Below, piece by piece: positions 16,791 through 27,566 of a DNA stretch of 64,000 bases. The stretch's first letter is position 1, and the number at the start of each line of letters is the position of its first letter. The notes under the pieces are model-generated. The model was not told where the DNA came from and searched no databases. It saw nothing but the letters and a program-made list of their open reading frames with translations. The stretch comes from Falsiroseomonas tokyonensis (GTDB lineage Bacteria > Pseudomonadota > Alphaproteobacteria > Acetobacterales > Acetobacteraceae). Made by a program: the position numbers and the translations under genes. The DNA is taken from positions 55,213 to 119,212 of the forward strand of contig NZ_JAFNJS010000012.1 of the NCBI RefSeq assembly GCF_019024325.1, given 5' to 3'.

Positions 16791-18290
16791 TCACTGGCTC
16801 AGCCGCCGCAGGCGACCCTGGCGTTCCTGGCCCGAGGCCGCGCGGAACGCATCCCAGGCGAGGAAACGGTCGGCCCAGCCCCAGCGCAGCGCATCGGGGT
16901 CGGCCGCCAGGTACTGGTTCCCGTCGAAGACGTTGTTGCCCCGCTGCATTGCCAAGGTTGCGTAATCCGCAATGAGGCCGGACGCGCCCGGCCTGCCCTC
17001 GCTGCGAAGCACCAGCAGATTGTCGCGGACGACGTTGTTCCGCGTCAGGTAGGGGCCGTAGGCGCCGGTCCCGCGATCCTGCTGGATCAGGGCTATGCCG
17101 TTGCCTGGTCCTGAAACCTCAATCCGGTTCTCCTGCACCAGCACATCCTGCGAATTCTGCACCTGGATCGCGCCGCCCCAGAGCCAAGTGTTGAATCCAT
17201 GCCCGTTGCCGCGGAAGCGGTTGCCGCGGATCACCGCCGAATAGCTGATCTCGTGCGACAGCCCGCCCATGCTGTTGTCCTCAACGAGGTTGTCCTCGTA
17301 CAGCGTCGCCCTGTTGTCGATGTCGGTCCAGAATCCCATGCCGTGGTTGCCGTGCAGGTGGTTGCCGCGCACGACGAGGTCGCTGGTCTTCGCGCATTTG
17401 GCGCCGCCGCCCTCCCAAAGCACATCCAGGCCGGCGAAGTGGCCATTGCCGGCGATCTCGTTGCCCTCGAACAGGATGCGGTCGCCGACGCAGCCGGCGC
17501 CCATGTTGCCGTTGTGGTGCAGCCGGTTGCTGATCACCCGGCTGCCGGTGCCGACCACCAGGCCGATCCCGTAGTTCAGCCGGATCTCGTTGTTGCGTAC
17601 CAGCCAGTCCTGGGAGACGACGTCATGGCCGATGGCGCCGGCCTGCAGCGGGCTGGCATATTTCTCGACGATGAGATTGCTGATGGAGACGCCGACGGCA
17701 CCGCCCATGAACGCGTAGGGAGCAACGCTGGCCTCGACCTTCCGGCCACGCGGATCCTCCGCGAGGTAGATTTGCTGCGTCGCGTAGTCGAGGAAGAAAT
17801 GACCGGGCCGGAGCTGCCCGAGGCTGGCCGCGTGAAGCAGTGGGACATCGTCCAGGAACACCGCCTCCGGATGCGAACAGCGCGGCATGGTGGCGATGCA
17901 GCGCTCGGCGAATTTTCGCTGGCCACGCTGGGACTGGCCGCCTGCCACCCAATGGGAGCCGACGCGACGAAAGCCGGTCACCAGGCGAGAACCGTTCAGG
18001 ATGGCGCCGGCCTCGCCGTGGAAGCTTTGGCCGCGCCTCGGCTGGATGGATTGAAGCCGGTGCTCGCCGGCCGCGATGCAGAAGGCCGCACCTTCGTCGG
18101 CCATCATGGCGGCGGCCCGCAGATCCGCTCCAGGTCCCAGGCGAAGCGAGCCGGGCGGGCAGGTGCTGCCGGCCACGGGCCCTGTAGCCCCGGCAGTCCG
18201 GACCTGGGGCGCTTCGGACCCGGCAGCGCTACTTGCGGCGGGTAGGGCCAGGAGCAGCAGCATGCTGCGGAACATCCGCGTGACGGTCAT
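16791..18290 (-). CDS. secreted right-handed parallel beta-helix protein
   Basis: A 499-residue protein with a signal peptide (MTVTRMFRSMLLLLALPAASSA). The middle consists of short repeats of the form 'I-x-x-N-x-I/L-x-x-N' (VISNRLHHNGNMG, ILFEGNEIAGNGH, LVVRGNHLHGNHG), the PbH1 turns of a pectate-lyase-like solenoid. Such folds bind or cleave polysaccharides. It is a clear paralogue of the gene at 18582, sharing ENRIEVSGPGNGI/GLIQQDRGTG-type segments. ATG 18290 directly precedes the signal peptide; the frame upstream is not protein-like. Likely role: modifying the exopolysaccharide made nearby. No catalytic residues can be assigned. Confidence 0.75.
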   Translation of the reverse strand: MTVTRMFRSMLLLLALPAASSAAGSEAPQVRTAGATGPVAGSTCPPGSLRLGPGADLRAAAMMADEGAAFCIAAGEHRLQSIQPRRGQSFHGEAGAILNGSRLVTGFRRVGSHWVAGGQSQRGQRKFAERCIATMPRCSHPEAVFLDDVPLLHAASLGQLRPGHFFLDYATQQIYLAEDPRGRKVEASVAPYAFMGGAVGVSISNLIVEKYASPLQAGAIGHDVVSQDWLVRNNEIRLNYGIGLVVGTGSRVISNRLHHNGNMGAGCVGDRILFEGNEIAGNGHFAGLDVLWEGGGAKCAKTSDLVVRGNHLHGNHGMGFWTDIDNRATLYEDNLVEDNSMGGLSHEISYSAVIRGNRFRGNGHGFNTWLWGGAIQVQNSQDVLVQENRIEVSGPGNGIALIQQDRGTGAYGPYLTRNNVVRDNLLVLRSEGRPGASGLIADYATLAMQRGNNVFDGNQYLAADPDALRWGWADRFLAWDAFRAASGQERQGRLRRLSQ

Positions 18291-18461
18291 CGCATCCCCC
18301 GCGCATGGCGACATCCTGCCCGAACTGCAGCCCTGATCCATCATCCTTGAGGTCGGGCGAGGCATCTCAGAGGGGGGGCTCTCTTGTGCAGTGGAAGGCA
18401 AAATACTCGCCTGGATGGCCGAGAAGCAGAGTGTATCCAATATGGGTTGTGCAAATTTCAT

Positions 18462-18486
18462 GTTACACAATTCATGGTTGTGTAAC
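18462..18486. promoter_or_regulatory. palindromic operator-like site between divergent beta-helix genes
   Basis: A perfect 9-base inverted repeat GTTACACAA / TTGTGTAAC with a 7-base spacer. It lies in a noticeably AT-rich island in the 291-base gap between the starts at 18290 (minus) and 18582 (plus). The symmetry, spacing and position suit a dimeric regulator that controls both genes, but no regulator gene is adjacent. A transcriptional hairpin is possible but there is no T-run. Confidence 0.45.
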
Positions 18487-18581
18487 CGTTAATTCCGGCT
18501 TAGGGACTTCAATCGACTCACATGGCCGTGAGTCAAAGTCCAACCACTGGACCAAGCCAGAATTGCAGAGAGATATTTTGT

Positions 18582-20414
<1,833 letters not shown>

Positions 20415-20421
20415 CGCCTAC

Positions 20422-20451
20422 CCAGGTCGGCGGAGTCATTCGCCGACCTGG
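20422..20451. terminator. hairpin after beta-helix gene
   Basis: Perfect 11-base inverted repeat CCAGGTCGGCG / CGCCGACCTGG with an 8-base loop, starting 8 bases after the beta-helix stop codon. There is no T-run, so it may protect the 3' end or act with the second hairpin 20 bases on. Confidence 0.6.
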
Positions 20452-20469
20452 ACGACGCCCAATCCAGAT

Positions 20470-20500
20470 CCGTTCCGACTTGAGTCGTCGGAACGGTTTT
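20470..20500 (+). terminator. Rho-independent terminator
   Basis: Perfect 10-base stem CCGTTCCGAC / GTCGGAACGG, 7-base loop, followed directly by TTTT on the plus strand. It ends the beta-helix transcript and lies 50 bases from the end of the convergent ABC-transporter operon. Confidence 0.85.
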
Positions 20501-20552
20501 CCTGCTCGCGATTGTATGAGGTCGGTGGGCGTCCGGCAGGCCGCTGGTGCCC

Positions 20553-21336
20553 TCAGCCGGCTGGCGGATCGAGCCGGCTGATACCAGGCGGCAGGACGGA
20601 GGCGAGCAGCGCTCTCGTGTAGTCATGCGCCGGCGCGTGCAGCACCTGGGCAACCGGGCCGCGCTCCACCACCTGCGCCCTGGCGCAGCACCGCGACCTC
20701 CTCGCACAGCAACTGCACCACTGCCAGGTTGTGCGAGATGAACAGGAAGGCCAGTTGGTGGCGTGCCCGCAGGCGGCGCAGCAGATCGATGATCTGCGCC
20801 TGGACCGAGACATCGAGCGCCGAGGTCGGCTCATCCAGCAGCAGCGCGCGCGGCCCCGGCGCCAGCGCACGGGCGATGCAGACGCGCTGCTTCTGGCCGC
20901 CCGACAGTTCATGCGGATAGCGCCAGAGGAATTCCTCACCGAGGCCCACATCCTCCAGCAGCCCGTCGATGCGCGCGCGCAGCCTCGTGCGGCTCAGACC
21001 GCCCTGGATCTGCAGTGGCTCCGCCACCGCGTCATGCACGTACAGGCGCGGGTTCAAGGCGGAATGCGGATTCTGGAACACCACCTGCACATCGCAGCGC
21101 AAGGCGCGCAGCCTGGCACTGCGAGCGGTGGTGATCTCCGCGCCATCCATCAAGATCTGGCCCGAGGCCACGTCCTGAAGGCGCAGCAGCACCCGCAGCA
21201 AGGTGGATTTGCCCGAGCCCGATTCGCCCACCAGCCCGAGCGCCGCACCCGGCTGCAGCGCCAGGCTCACATCGCGCACCGCCGCCTGCGTACCGAAGCG
21301 CACGGTGACCTCGCGCAGCTCCAGCAGCGGGATCAT
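20553..21336 (-). pseudogene. dipeptide-type ABC transporter ATPase (DppF-like), frameshifted
   Basis: Walker A is GESGSGKST, the signature is LSGGQKQR and Walker B is ALLLDEPTSALD, followed by the switch His in ISHNLAVV. The reading frame breaks around 20675–20682, where an extra base (GGCGCAGG instead of GGCCAGG) moves the C-terminal VVERGPVAQVLHAPAHDYTRALL segment to another frame. With one base removed the gene is 261 codons, ending at 20553. The start ATG 21336 overlaps the DppD-like stop as ATGA. Either a real lesion or a sequencing error; the ATPase core up to the break is intact. Confidence 0.75.
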
Positions 21337-22310
21337 GGCGCCACCGCCCAATCGCCTACGGCATGACAGGCCACAGCATGCGGTGCGCCGCGCAGCACCG
21401 GCCTGGCGCTGCGACAGACCGACATAGCCAGCGGGCAGCGTGGATGGAAGCGGCAGCCCTGCGGCGGGTCGCGCAGGTTCGGGATGCTGCCGGGGATGCC
21501 CGACGGCATATGGTCCGGCTGCCGCAGATCCGGCATGGCGGCGAGCAGGCCGCGTGTATAGGGGTGCTGCGGCTCGGCGAAGAGCGCCTCGGCCGGCGCA
21601 TCCTCCACGATCGTGCCGGCATACATCACGACGATGCGCCGGCAGGCCGCGCCGATCACGCCGAGGTCGTGGCTGATCAGCATCAGCGTCAGCCCCAGCC
21701 GCGCGACAAGACCCGCGATCAGCGCCAGGATCTGCCGCTGGATGGTGACATCCAGCGCCGTGGTCGGCTCATCCGCCACCAGCACGCGCGGATTGCCGGC
21801 CAGCGCCTCCGCGATCAGCACGCGCTGGCGCATGCCGCCCGAAAGCTCGTGCGGGTAGCGGTCCAGCAGCGAAGCGGCCTGCGGCAGGCGCACGGAGTCC
21901 AGCAATTCGATGCAGCGCGCGCGGCGCTGGGCGCGGGAAAGGCCCGACTCATGCGCGCGCAGTACCTCCTCCATCTGGCGGCCGATGGTGAAGACGGGGT
22001 TCAGGTAGGTGACGGGGTCTTGGAAGACCATGCCGATGGTGCCGCCGCGCAGCCGACGCAGCGCGGCCGCGTCCATCGCCAGGATATCCGCGCCGTCGTA
22101 GCGGATGGCGCCGGAGACGATGCGCGCCGGCGGCGCCGGGTTCAGCCGCAGCAGGCTGCGCGCCAGCGCCGATTTGCCGCATCCGGTCTCGCCGACGATG
22201 CCGACGGATTCGCCGGACTCGATGGCCAGGTCGATGCCATCCAGCACATGCACGCGGCCCTCGAAGCCGTCGAAGGCGAGGCGGCAGTCCTGGATCTCGA
22301 TCAAACTCAC
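21333..22310 (-). CDS. dipeptide-type ABC transporter ATPase (DppD-like)
   Basis: A 325-residue ATPase: Walker A GETGCGKSA, signature LSGGMRQR, Walker B VLVADEPTTALD, switch region ISHDLGVI. The C-terminal extension with the CRFHPRCPLA cysteines is the oligopeptide-type domain found in DppD/OppD proteins. It powers the DppB/DppC permease pair encoded just upstream. The start is GTG 22310, overlapping the stop of the DppC-like gene as GTGA; the ATG at 22463 would lie inside that gene. Confidence 0.85.
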   Translation of the reverse strand: MSLIEIQDCRLAFDGFEGRVHVLDGIDLAIESGESVGIVGETGCGKSALARSLLRLNPAPPARIVSGAIRYDGADILAMDAAALRRLRGGTIGMVFQDPVTYLNPVFTIGRQMEEVLRAHESGLSRAQRRARCIELLDSVRLPQAASLLDRYPHELSGGMRQRVLIAEALAGNPRVLVADEPTTALDVTIQRQILALIAGLVARLGLTLMLISHDLGVIGAACRRIVVMYAGTIVEDAPAEALFAEPQHPYTRGLLAAMPDLRQPDHMPSGIPGSIPNLRDPPQGCRFHPRCPLAMSVCRSARPVLRGAPHAVACHAVGDWAVAP

Positions 22311-23221
22311 CCGCGCGAACTCCGTGGGTCGAGCGTATCGCGCAGACCGTCGCCGAACAGGTTGAAGCCGAGGACGGTGAGGAAGATGAACAGTCCGGGG
22401 AAGGCGGAATACCACCACCAGTCCGGCATATAGGTGCGGTCCGTGGCGATCATCGCGCCCCATTCCGGCGCCGGCGGCTTGGCGCCTAGGCCGATGAAGC
22501 CGAGCGAGGCGGCGGCCAGGATCGCCATGCCCATGTCCATGCTGGCCTTAACCACCAGCGGGCTGACGCAATTCGGCAGGATGTGGCGCCACAGGATATG
22601 GGCGTGGGAGGCACCCATGGTGCGCGCGGCCTCGACATAGGATTCGCTGCGCAGCGTCAGCGCCTTGGCCTGGATCAGTCGGACATAGCCGGGCCAACAG
22701 ACGATGGCGAGCGCCAGCACGCCATGCAGGATGCCCGGGCCGAGCGCGGCGACGATGGCCAGTGCCAGCACCAGCCCGGGGACAGGGAGGAATACGTCCG
22801 TGACGCGCATGATGACGGCGCGGATGCGCCCGCCGAAATAGCCGGCCGCGATGCCCAGCGGCACGCCGACCAGCGCGGCGAGACCCGTGATGGTTACGCC
22901 GATCCAGAAGCTGGTGCGCGTGCCGATGACGACGCGCGTCAGGATATCGCTGCCCATCTCATCCGTGCCGAACCAATGCGCGGCGGAAGGCGGCTGCAGG
23001 CGGTTGGCCAGGTTCACCGCGCCTCGCGCGTGATCCGGATAGGGCACGATCCAGGGCCCGATCAGCGTCAGCACCAGGAAGGCCAGCACCAGCACAAGGC
23101 CCAGCATGGCCGAGGGGCTGCGCGTGAAGGTCCAGACAAAGAAGCGCGCCTGGCGGATGCTGCCGGCATGTTCCGTGCCGAAGCGCGCGAGGCGTGAGGG
23201 GGGAAGGCTCGCTTCGCTCAT
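22307..23221 (-). CDS. dipeptide-type ABC transporter permease (DppC-like)
   Basis: A 304-residue inner-membrane permease. It has the OppC N-terminal domain, the GTDEMGSDILTRVVIGTRTS motif typical of DppC, and the EAA loop EAARTMGASHAHILWRHILPN. Start ATG 23221 overlaps the DppB-like stop as ATGA. The open frame continues far upstream into the substrate-binding gene, but that part belongs to a separate gene. Confidence 0.85.
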   Translation of the reverse strand: MSEASLPPSRLARFGTEHAGSIRQARFFVWTFTRSPSAMLGLVLVLAFLVLTLIGPWIVPYPDHARGAVNLANRLQPPSAAHWFGTDEMGSDILTRVVIGTRTSFWIGVTITGLAALVGVPLGIAAGYFGGRIRAVIMRVTDVFLPVPGLVLALAIVAALGPGILHGVLALAIVCWPGYVRLIQAKALTLRSESYVEAARTMGASHAHILWRHILPNCVSPLVVKASMDMGMAILAAASLGFIGLGAKPPAPEWGAMIATDRTYMPDWWWYSAFPGLFIFLTVLGFNLFGDGLRDTLDPRSSRG

Positions 23222-24231
23222 GCGCCGCGCGTCCCTGGGTCGAGCCAGCCATAGGCGAGATCGACGAGCAGATTGGCCAGCATGAATATCAGCCCAATCA
23301 CCAGCGTCACCCCCATCACCGGCTTGAAGTCTGAGGCGATTGCGGAATTCACCGCATAGAGGCCGACGCCTGGCCAGTCGAAGACCGTCTCCACCAGTAC
23401 CGTGCCGCCCAGCATCCAGCCGAAGCGCAGCCCGATCATGGCGAGCGTCGGCAGCATGGCATTCTTCAGCGCCAGCAGCCCGACCACGCGCGCCGGCATC
23501 ACGCCATGGGCGCGCGCCGCGGTGACATGGTCCGATCCCAGCACCTCGATCATCTCCGCCCGGTTCACCCGCAGCACGGAGGCGAGGCAGGGCAGGGAGA
23601 GGACGAAGGCCGTCAGCACGGCATGGGATGCGGCATCGCGCAGGCTGTCCCATTGCCCCGTCATCAGGGAATCGAACAGCACCATGCCGGTGATGGCGGG
23701 CGGCGGATCGGCGGCGATCGACATGATGCCGCCGGTCGGCAGCCAGCCCCACCAGACGTCCACCACCATCTGCAGCAGCAGCGCGATCCAGAAGGCCGGC
23801 AGCGCGATGCCGGAGACGGCCAGCACCCGGGTGCCGTGGTCGAGCCAGGAACCGCGCCAAACGGCTGCGAGGATGCCGAGCGGAATGCCGACCACACAGG
23901 CAAAGCCCATGGCCAGGATCACCAGCTGGAAGGTCGCCGGCACATACCGCAGAAGATCCTCGCCCACTGTATTGCCGCTGGTCAGCGACCGGCCGAAATG
24001 GCCCTGGGCGAGATCGGTTACATAGCGCCAGAACTGCTCCGGCAGCGGCCGGTCCAGCCCGTATTCGGCGCGGATCGTCGCCACCATCTCCGGCGTCGCA
24101 TCCGGCCCGGCGGCCAGGGCGGCGGGATCGGCCGGCGTGACATTGGCGATGATGAAGGTGATCACCACCAGCCCGAGCAGCATCAGCGCCACATGCACCA
24201 GCCGCCCGACCAGGTAGCGCGCCATGCTCAT
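23218..24231 (-). CDS. dipeptide-type ABC transporter permease (DppB-like)
   Basis: A 337-residue permease starting MSMARYLVGRLVHVALML, the usual DppB N-terminus. It contains the DRPLPEQFWRY segment and an EAA loop (TAARAHGVMPARVVGLLALKNA). Its ATG overlaps the stop of the (broken) substrate-binding gene. It pairs with the DppC-like protein to form the membrane channel. Confidence 0.85.
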   Translation of the reverse strand: MSMARYLVGRLVHVALMLLGLVVITFIIANVTPADPAALAAGPDATPEMVATIRAEYGLDRPLPEQFWRYVTDLAQGHFGRSLTSGNTVGEDLLRYVPATFQLVILAMGFACVVGIPLGILAAVWRGSWLDHGTRVLAVSGIALPAFWIALLLQMVVDVWWGWLPTGGIMSIAADPPPAITGMVLFDSLMTGQWDSLRDAASHAVLTAFVLSLPCLASVLRVNRAEMIEVLGSDHVTAARAHGVMPARVVGLLALKNAMLPTLAMIGLRFGWMLGGTVLVETVFDWPGVGLYAVNSAIASDFKPVMGVTLVIGLIFMLANLLVDLAYGWLDPGTRGA

Positions 24232-25792
24232 CCGCGCGCGGCGAACAGCGGGAACAGGTCCACCTCGCCGTCAGGTTCAGCGCCTGGTGCGCAAAGCCGC
24301 GCACGTAGCTGCGCATGGCCCATTGCTGGTTCGCCGTCATGCAGAACACCACCGGCTGCAATTCGACAACGCGCCGCTGGATGGTGGCATACATCGCCAT
24401 GCGCTTCGCCGCATCCAGTTCCACCGCGGCCTCCGCCACCATGCGGTCGATCTTCGCATCGCGCAGATGGTGGATGCCCCAGAACTGGCCGGCGGCGGAG
24501 GACGCATATTGCGAGGCGACGGTGTCCGGCGAGGTGGTGACGGGCGTGACATAGACCGCCGTCATCGCCGCCGCCGTCTCCGGTTTCGCGCCGCGGCCGA
24601 TAAGCGTCGGCCAGGGCTGGCCCACGATGTTCACGCGGACGTTGAGCGGCTGCAGCGCATTCAGCAGCACCAGGCCGATCTGCCGCTGCACCTCATGCCC
24701 CGCCACCAGCAGGTATTCCAGCTCGAACCCGCCCTGCGGCGTCGCGGTGCGGGCGATGTACTGCTTCGCGCGGTCCAGGTCCTGGCGCGGCATGTCGAGC
24801 GCGATGCGGCCCTCCGTCACGAAGGGGAAGGGGCCGTCCATCAGCTTGGCATCGCCCTTGTGGATGGCGATCAGCGCATCGTAGTCGAAGGCAAAGGCGA
24901 TGGCCTTGCGCAGGTTGATATCGGCGGTCGGACCCTTCTGCGTATTCATCATGATGGCGAAGGGGGCCGCGCCCGTATCGTTCGTCACCACCATGTTCGG
25001 AATGCGCGCGAGTTGTTCCAGGTCGTCCGGCGTCAGCCCGGCGGCGATATCCACCTCACCACGCTGCAGCGCCGCCTTGCGGGGGGCGGATTCGCGCAAG
25101 GCGCGGTAGATCACGCCGGCGGGGCGGTCGGCCTCCGACATCGGCCAGCCCTTCCAGTATTACGGCACCGCCGCCAGCGACATCACCGTCTGGCCATCCC
25201 AGCGGCGGATGGTGAAGGGGCCGGAGCCGGCGGCACTGGTGGTCAGCCACTTCTGGCCGTCATCGTCCCCTTCCACATTCGCCATCACCTGCTTCGGGCT
25301 CACCACGAACCACAGCGGCAGGAAGGAGATGAAGTCGGGATAGGCGCGTTCCAGCGTGAAGCGCACGGTGCGCGCATCCACCGCCACCACATTCTCCGGC
25401 TTCAGGTGCCGCGACAGCATCCAGGAGATGCCCCCGCTGGAAGGAAAAGCGCACGGCTTCCGCATCCAGCACGTCGCCATTGTTGAACTTAGCGTTGCCG
25501 ACCGGGCGGAAGGTCCAGGTCAGACCATCCGCGCTAGTCTGCCAGCTCTCTGCCAGCCACGGGATGATGCGCGCGGGGCGCCCTCGTAGCGCACCAGCGA
25601 ATCATAGAGGCAACGCTGCATCATGCGCGTCGATCAGTCGTAGCGCTGATGCGGGTCCAGGATCGGCACGGGCTGATTGCCGGAGAAGACCAGGATACGG
25701 CGATTGCCCTCGCGCTCGAAGCCATAGGCCGGGCTGAGCGAGGCGGCGGCGACCAGGCCACCGGCACCAAGGAAGAGTTCGCGGCGGTTCAT
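24228..25792 (-). pseudogene. family 5 extracellular solute-binding protein (DppA-like), multiply disrupted
   Basis: The N-terminus MNRRELFLGAGGLVAAASLSPA looks like a Tat-type signal with twin arginines. Family 5 features follow in order: LDPHQRYD, LYDSLVRYEG, WLAESWQTSADGLTWTFRP, KFNNGDVLDAEAVRFSF, GSGPFTIRRWDG and LRKAIAFAFDYDAL. The frame is broken by an in-frame TGA at 25634–25636 and TAA at 25160–25162. Frame changes also lie near 25575, 25431 and 24270. The natural end (DLFPLFAARG) overlaps the DppB-like ATG as ATGA. No full-length product is possible as written; whether this is decay or poor sequence is open. Confidence 0.75.
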
Positions 25793-25856
25793 GCGTCGTC
25801 TCCTATTCTGCTGCCTGCACCGCGGCCTTCGCCGCGGCGGGGCTGACGTAACCTGC

Positions 25857-27566
25857 CTATAAATCCCGTTCCCCCAGCGCCGCGCTGCGCGAGGCGGGGT
25901 CGCCGAAGCCGGACCCGCCGCAGAGCCGCAGCTCGATCATCCGGCTGGTATCGGTCAGCGTCACCAATTCGCCCGCGCCGCAGTCGCGGGCGAGGTTGCC
26001 GTCGCGGTCCAGCACCGCGCCACGCGCGGCACCACCCTGCAACCCGCCGAACAGGCCAGGCGAGTCCACGCCCACGCCCTCCGCGGCGACGGAGGCCTGG
26101 GTGGGCGGCCCGTCATCATGCAGCTTGCGCATCCGTGTGCGCGTGCCGAGGCCGCCGCGATGCTGCCCGGCGCCGCCGGAATCCGCGATCAGCGACTTCT
26201 CCACCACCAGCACGGGGGAGCGTGTTTCGAACAATTCGATGGAGGTATTGGCGGCCGAGGTCGGCCAGAGCAGCGCGGATTTTCCATCATGCGCCGCACT
26301 CGCGCCCTGGCCGCCGCCCATGAAGAAGTGGTCGGCATAGAGCCGCCCCTTCGCATCCAGCCCATGCACCTTCACCGAGACGGGCAGTCCCGTATGCGCC
26401 TGCACCCTATCCGGCGCCGCATCCGACAGCGCGCGGAAAATGTTGGGCGCCAGGTGCCAGCCGGTGCGCGTGCGCAGTGCTAAGGCGGCAGGGCGCGTGC
26501 AGTTCAACACGGAGTGCTCCGGCGCCTTCACCGTGATCGGCCGGTAGCAGCCCGCATTGCCGCGCACCTGCTGGCTGAGGATGCATTTCAGCGGGTAGGA
26601 GCCATGCGCGATGGTGTAGCTGTAGGTGCAGTTCAGCCCGCCGAGCGGCAGCTGCTCCGGCGCGCCCGCAAAATCCAGCTCGATCTCATCGCCCGCCACC
26701 GTCAGCTTCAGCGGATAGTCCAGCCTGCGGCCCAGCGCGGCATTGCTGACGGTGGAGTGGTAGACGCCATCGGGCAGCGCGCGGATCGCATCGCGCATGG
26801 CGCGCTCCGCACGGCCCTGCACCACGGCGGCCAGAGCGCGAAGGTCCTGCATGCCGTAGTCGCGCATGAAGCCGAGCAGGCGTTCGCCGCCCTGCGCATT
26901 GGCCGCGATGAAGGAATGCAGGTCGCCCAGCACCTCCTCCGACTTGCGGACATTTTCCGCGATCATGTCGAAGAGCGTGTCGTTCGGCTCGCCGGCTCGG
27001 TACAGCTTGGCGGGTGGAATCTGCAGCTCCTCGTCGAAGATCTCGGTCGCCTTCAGCCCGTCCTTGATGCCGCCGATATCGCCCACATGGCCGACCGTGC
27101 CCATCAGCGCCACCAGCTGGCCATCCAGGAAGACCGGCGTGACGATGGCGATGTCGTACAAATGCCCGGCGCAGAGCCAGGGATCGTTGGTGATCAGCAC
27201 ATCGCCCGGCCGCAGCGTCTCCGCCGGATATTTCTGGAGCATCGCCTTCACGGCGCGCGGCAGGGTCAGGTTGAACACCGGCATGGCGCGCGGCGACTGG
27301 GCGAGGGATTCGCCGGCCGCATCCAGGATGTCGCAGGCGAGATCCTGCGCCTCGGAGACGATGAGGCTGAAGCCGGTGCGGCAGATGGCCTGCCACATCT
27401 CCTCCACGATGGTCACCAGCCGGCTCCACATGATCTCCAGCGAGACCGGATCGGCCTCGATCAGCGCGCGGGCCTCGGTGATCGGCGTGGCGGGGGTGAT
27501 GCGAGCGGCGATGGGGGCGGCGACGCCGACGCGGATGCGCAGCGTGCCGGCGGCACCCACCGTCAC
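25857..27566 (-). CDS. hyuB: hydantoinase/oxoprolinase subunit B
   Basis: A 569-residue HyuB-family protein, close to family length. Recognisable segments: EIMWSRLVTIVEEM near the N-terminus, PGDVLITNDPWLCAGHLYD, GHVGDIGG and the C-terminal GGGQGAS and SGGAGQHRGGLG loops. With HyuA it forms an ATP-dependent amidohydrolase acting on hydantoins or 5-oxoproline. The GTG start overlaps the HyuA stop (GTGA); the true start may be a few codons further in. The transporter genes that follow suggest uptake and hydrolysis of a peptide-like or cyclic amide substrate. Confidence 0.85.
   Translation of the reverse strand: MTVGAAGTLRIRVGVAAPIAARITPATPITEARALIEADPVSLEIMWSRLVTIVEEMWQAICRTGFSLIVSEAQDLACDILDAAGESLAQSPRAMPVFNLTLPRAVKAMLQKYPAETLRPGDVLITNDPWLCAGHLYDIAIVTPVFLDGQLVALMGTVGHVGDIGGIKDGLKATEIFDEELQIPPAKLYRAGEPNDTLFDMIAENVRKSEEVLGDLHSFIAANAQGGERLLGFMRDYGMQDLRALAAVVQGRAERAMRDAIRALPDGVYHSTVSNAALGRRLDYPLKLTVAGDEIELDFAGAPEQLPLGGLNCTYSYTIAHGSYPLKCILSQQVRGNAGCYRPITVKAPEHSVLNCTRPAALALRTRTGWHLAPNIFRALSDAAPDRVQAHTGLPVSVKVHGLDAKGRLYADHFFMGGGQGASAAHDGKSALLWPTSAANTSIELFETRSPVLVVEKSLIADSGGAGQHRGGLGTRTRMRKLHDDGPPTQASVAAEGVGVDSPGLFGGLQGGAARGAVLDRDGNLARDCGAGELVTLTDTSRMIELRLCGGSGFGDPASRSAALGERDL

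Noticed and set aside
22307..25141. A single 944-residue binding-protein/permease fusion
   Set aside because: The frame joins the broken binding-protein end, an out-of-frame stretch over dppB and the dppC gene; ATGA overlaps at each junction show separate genes.
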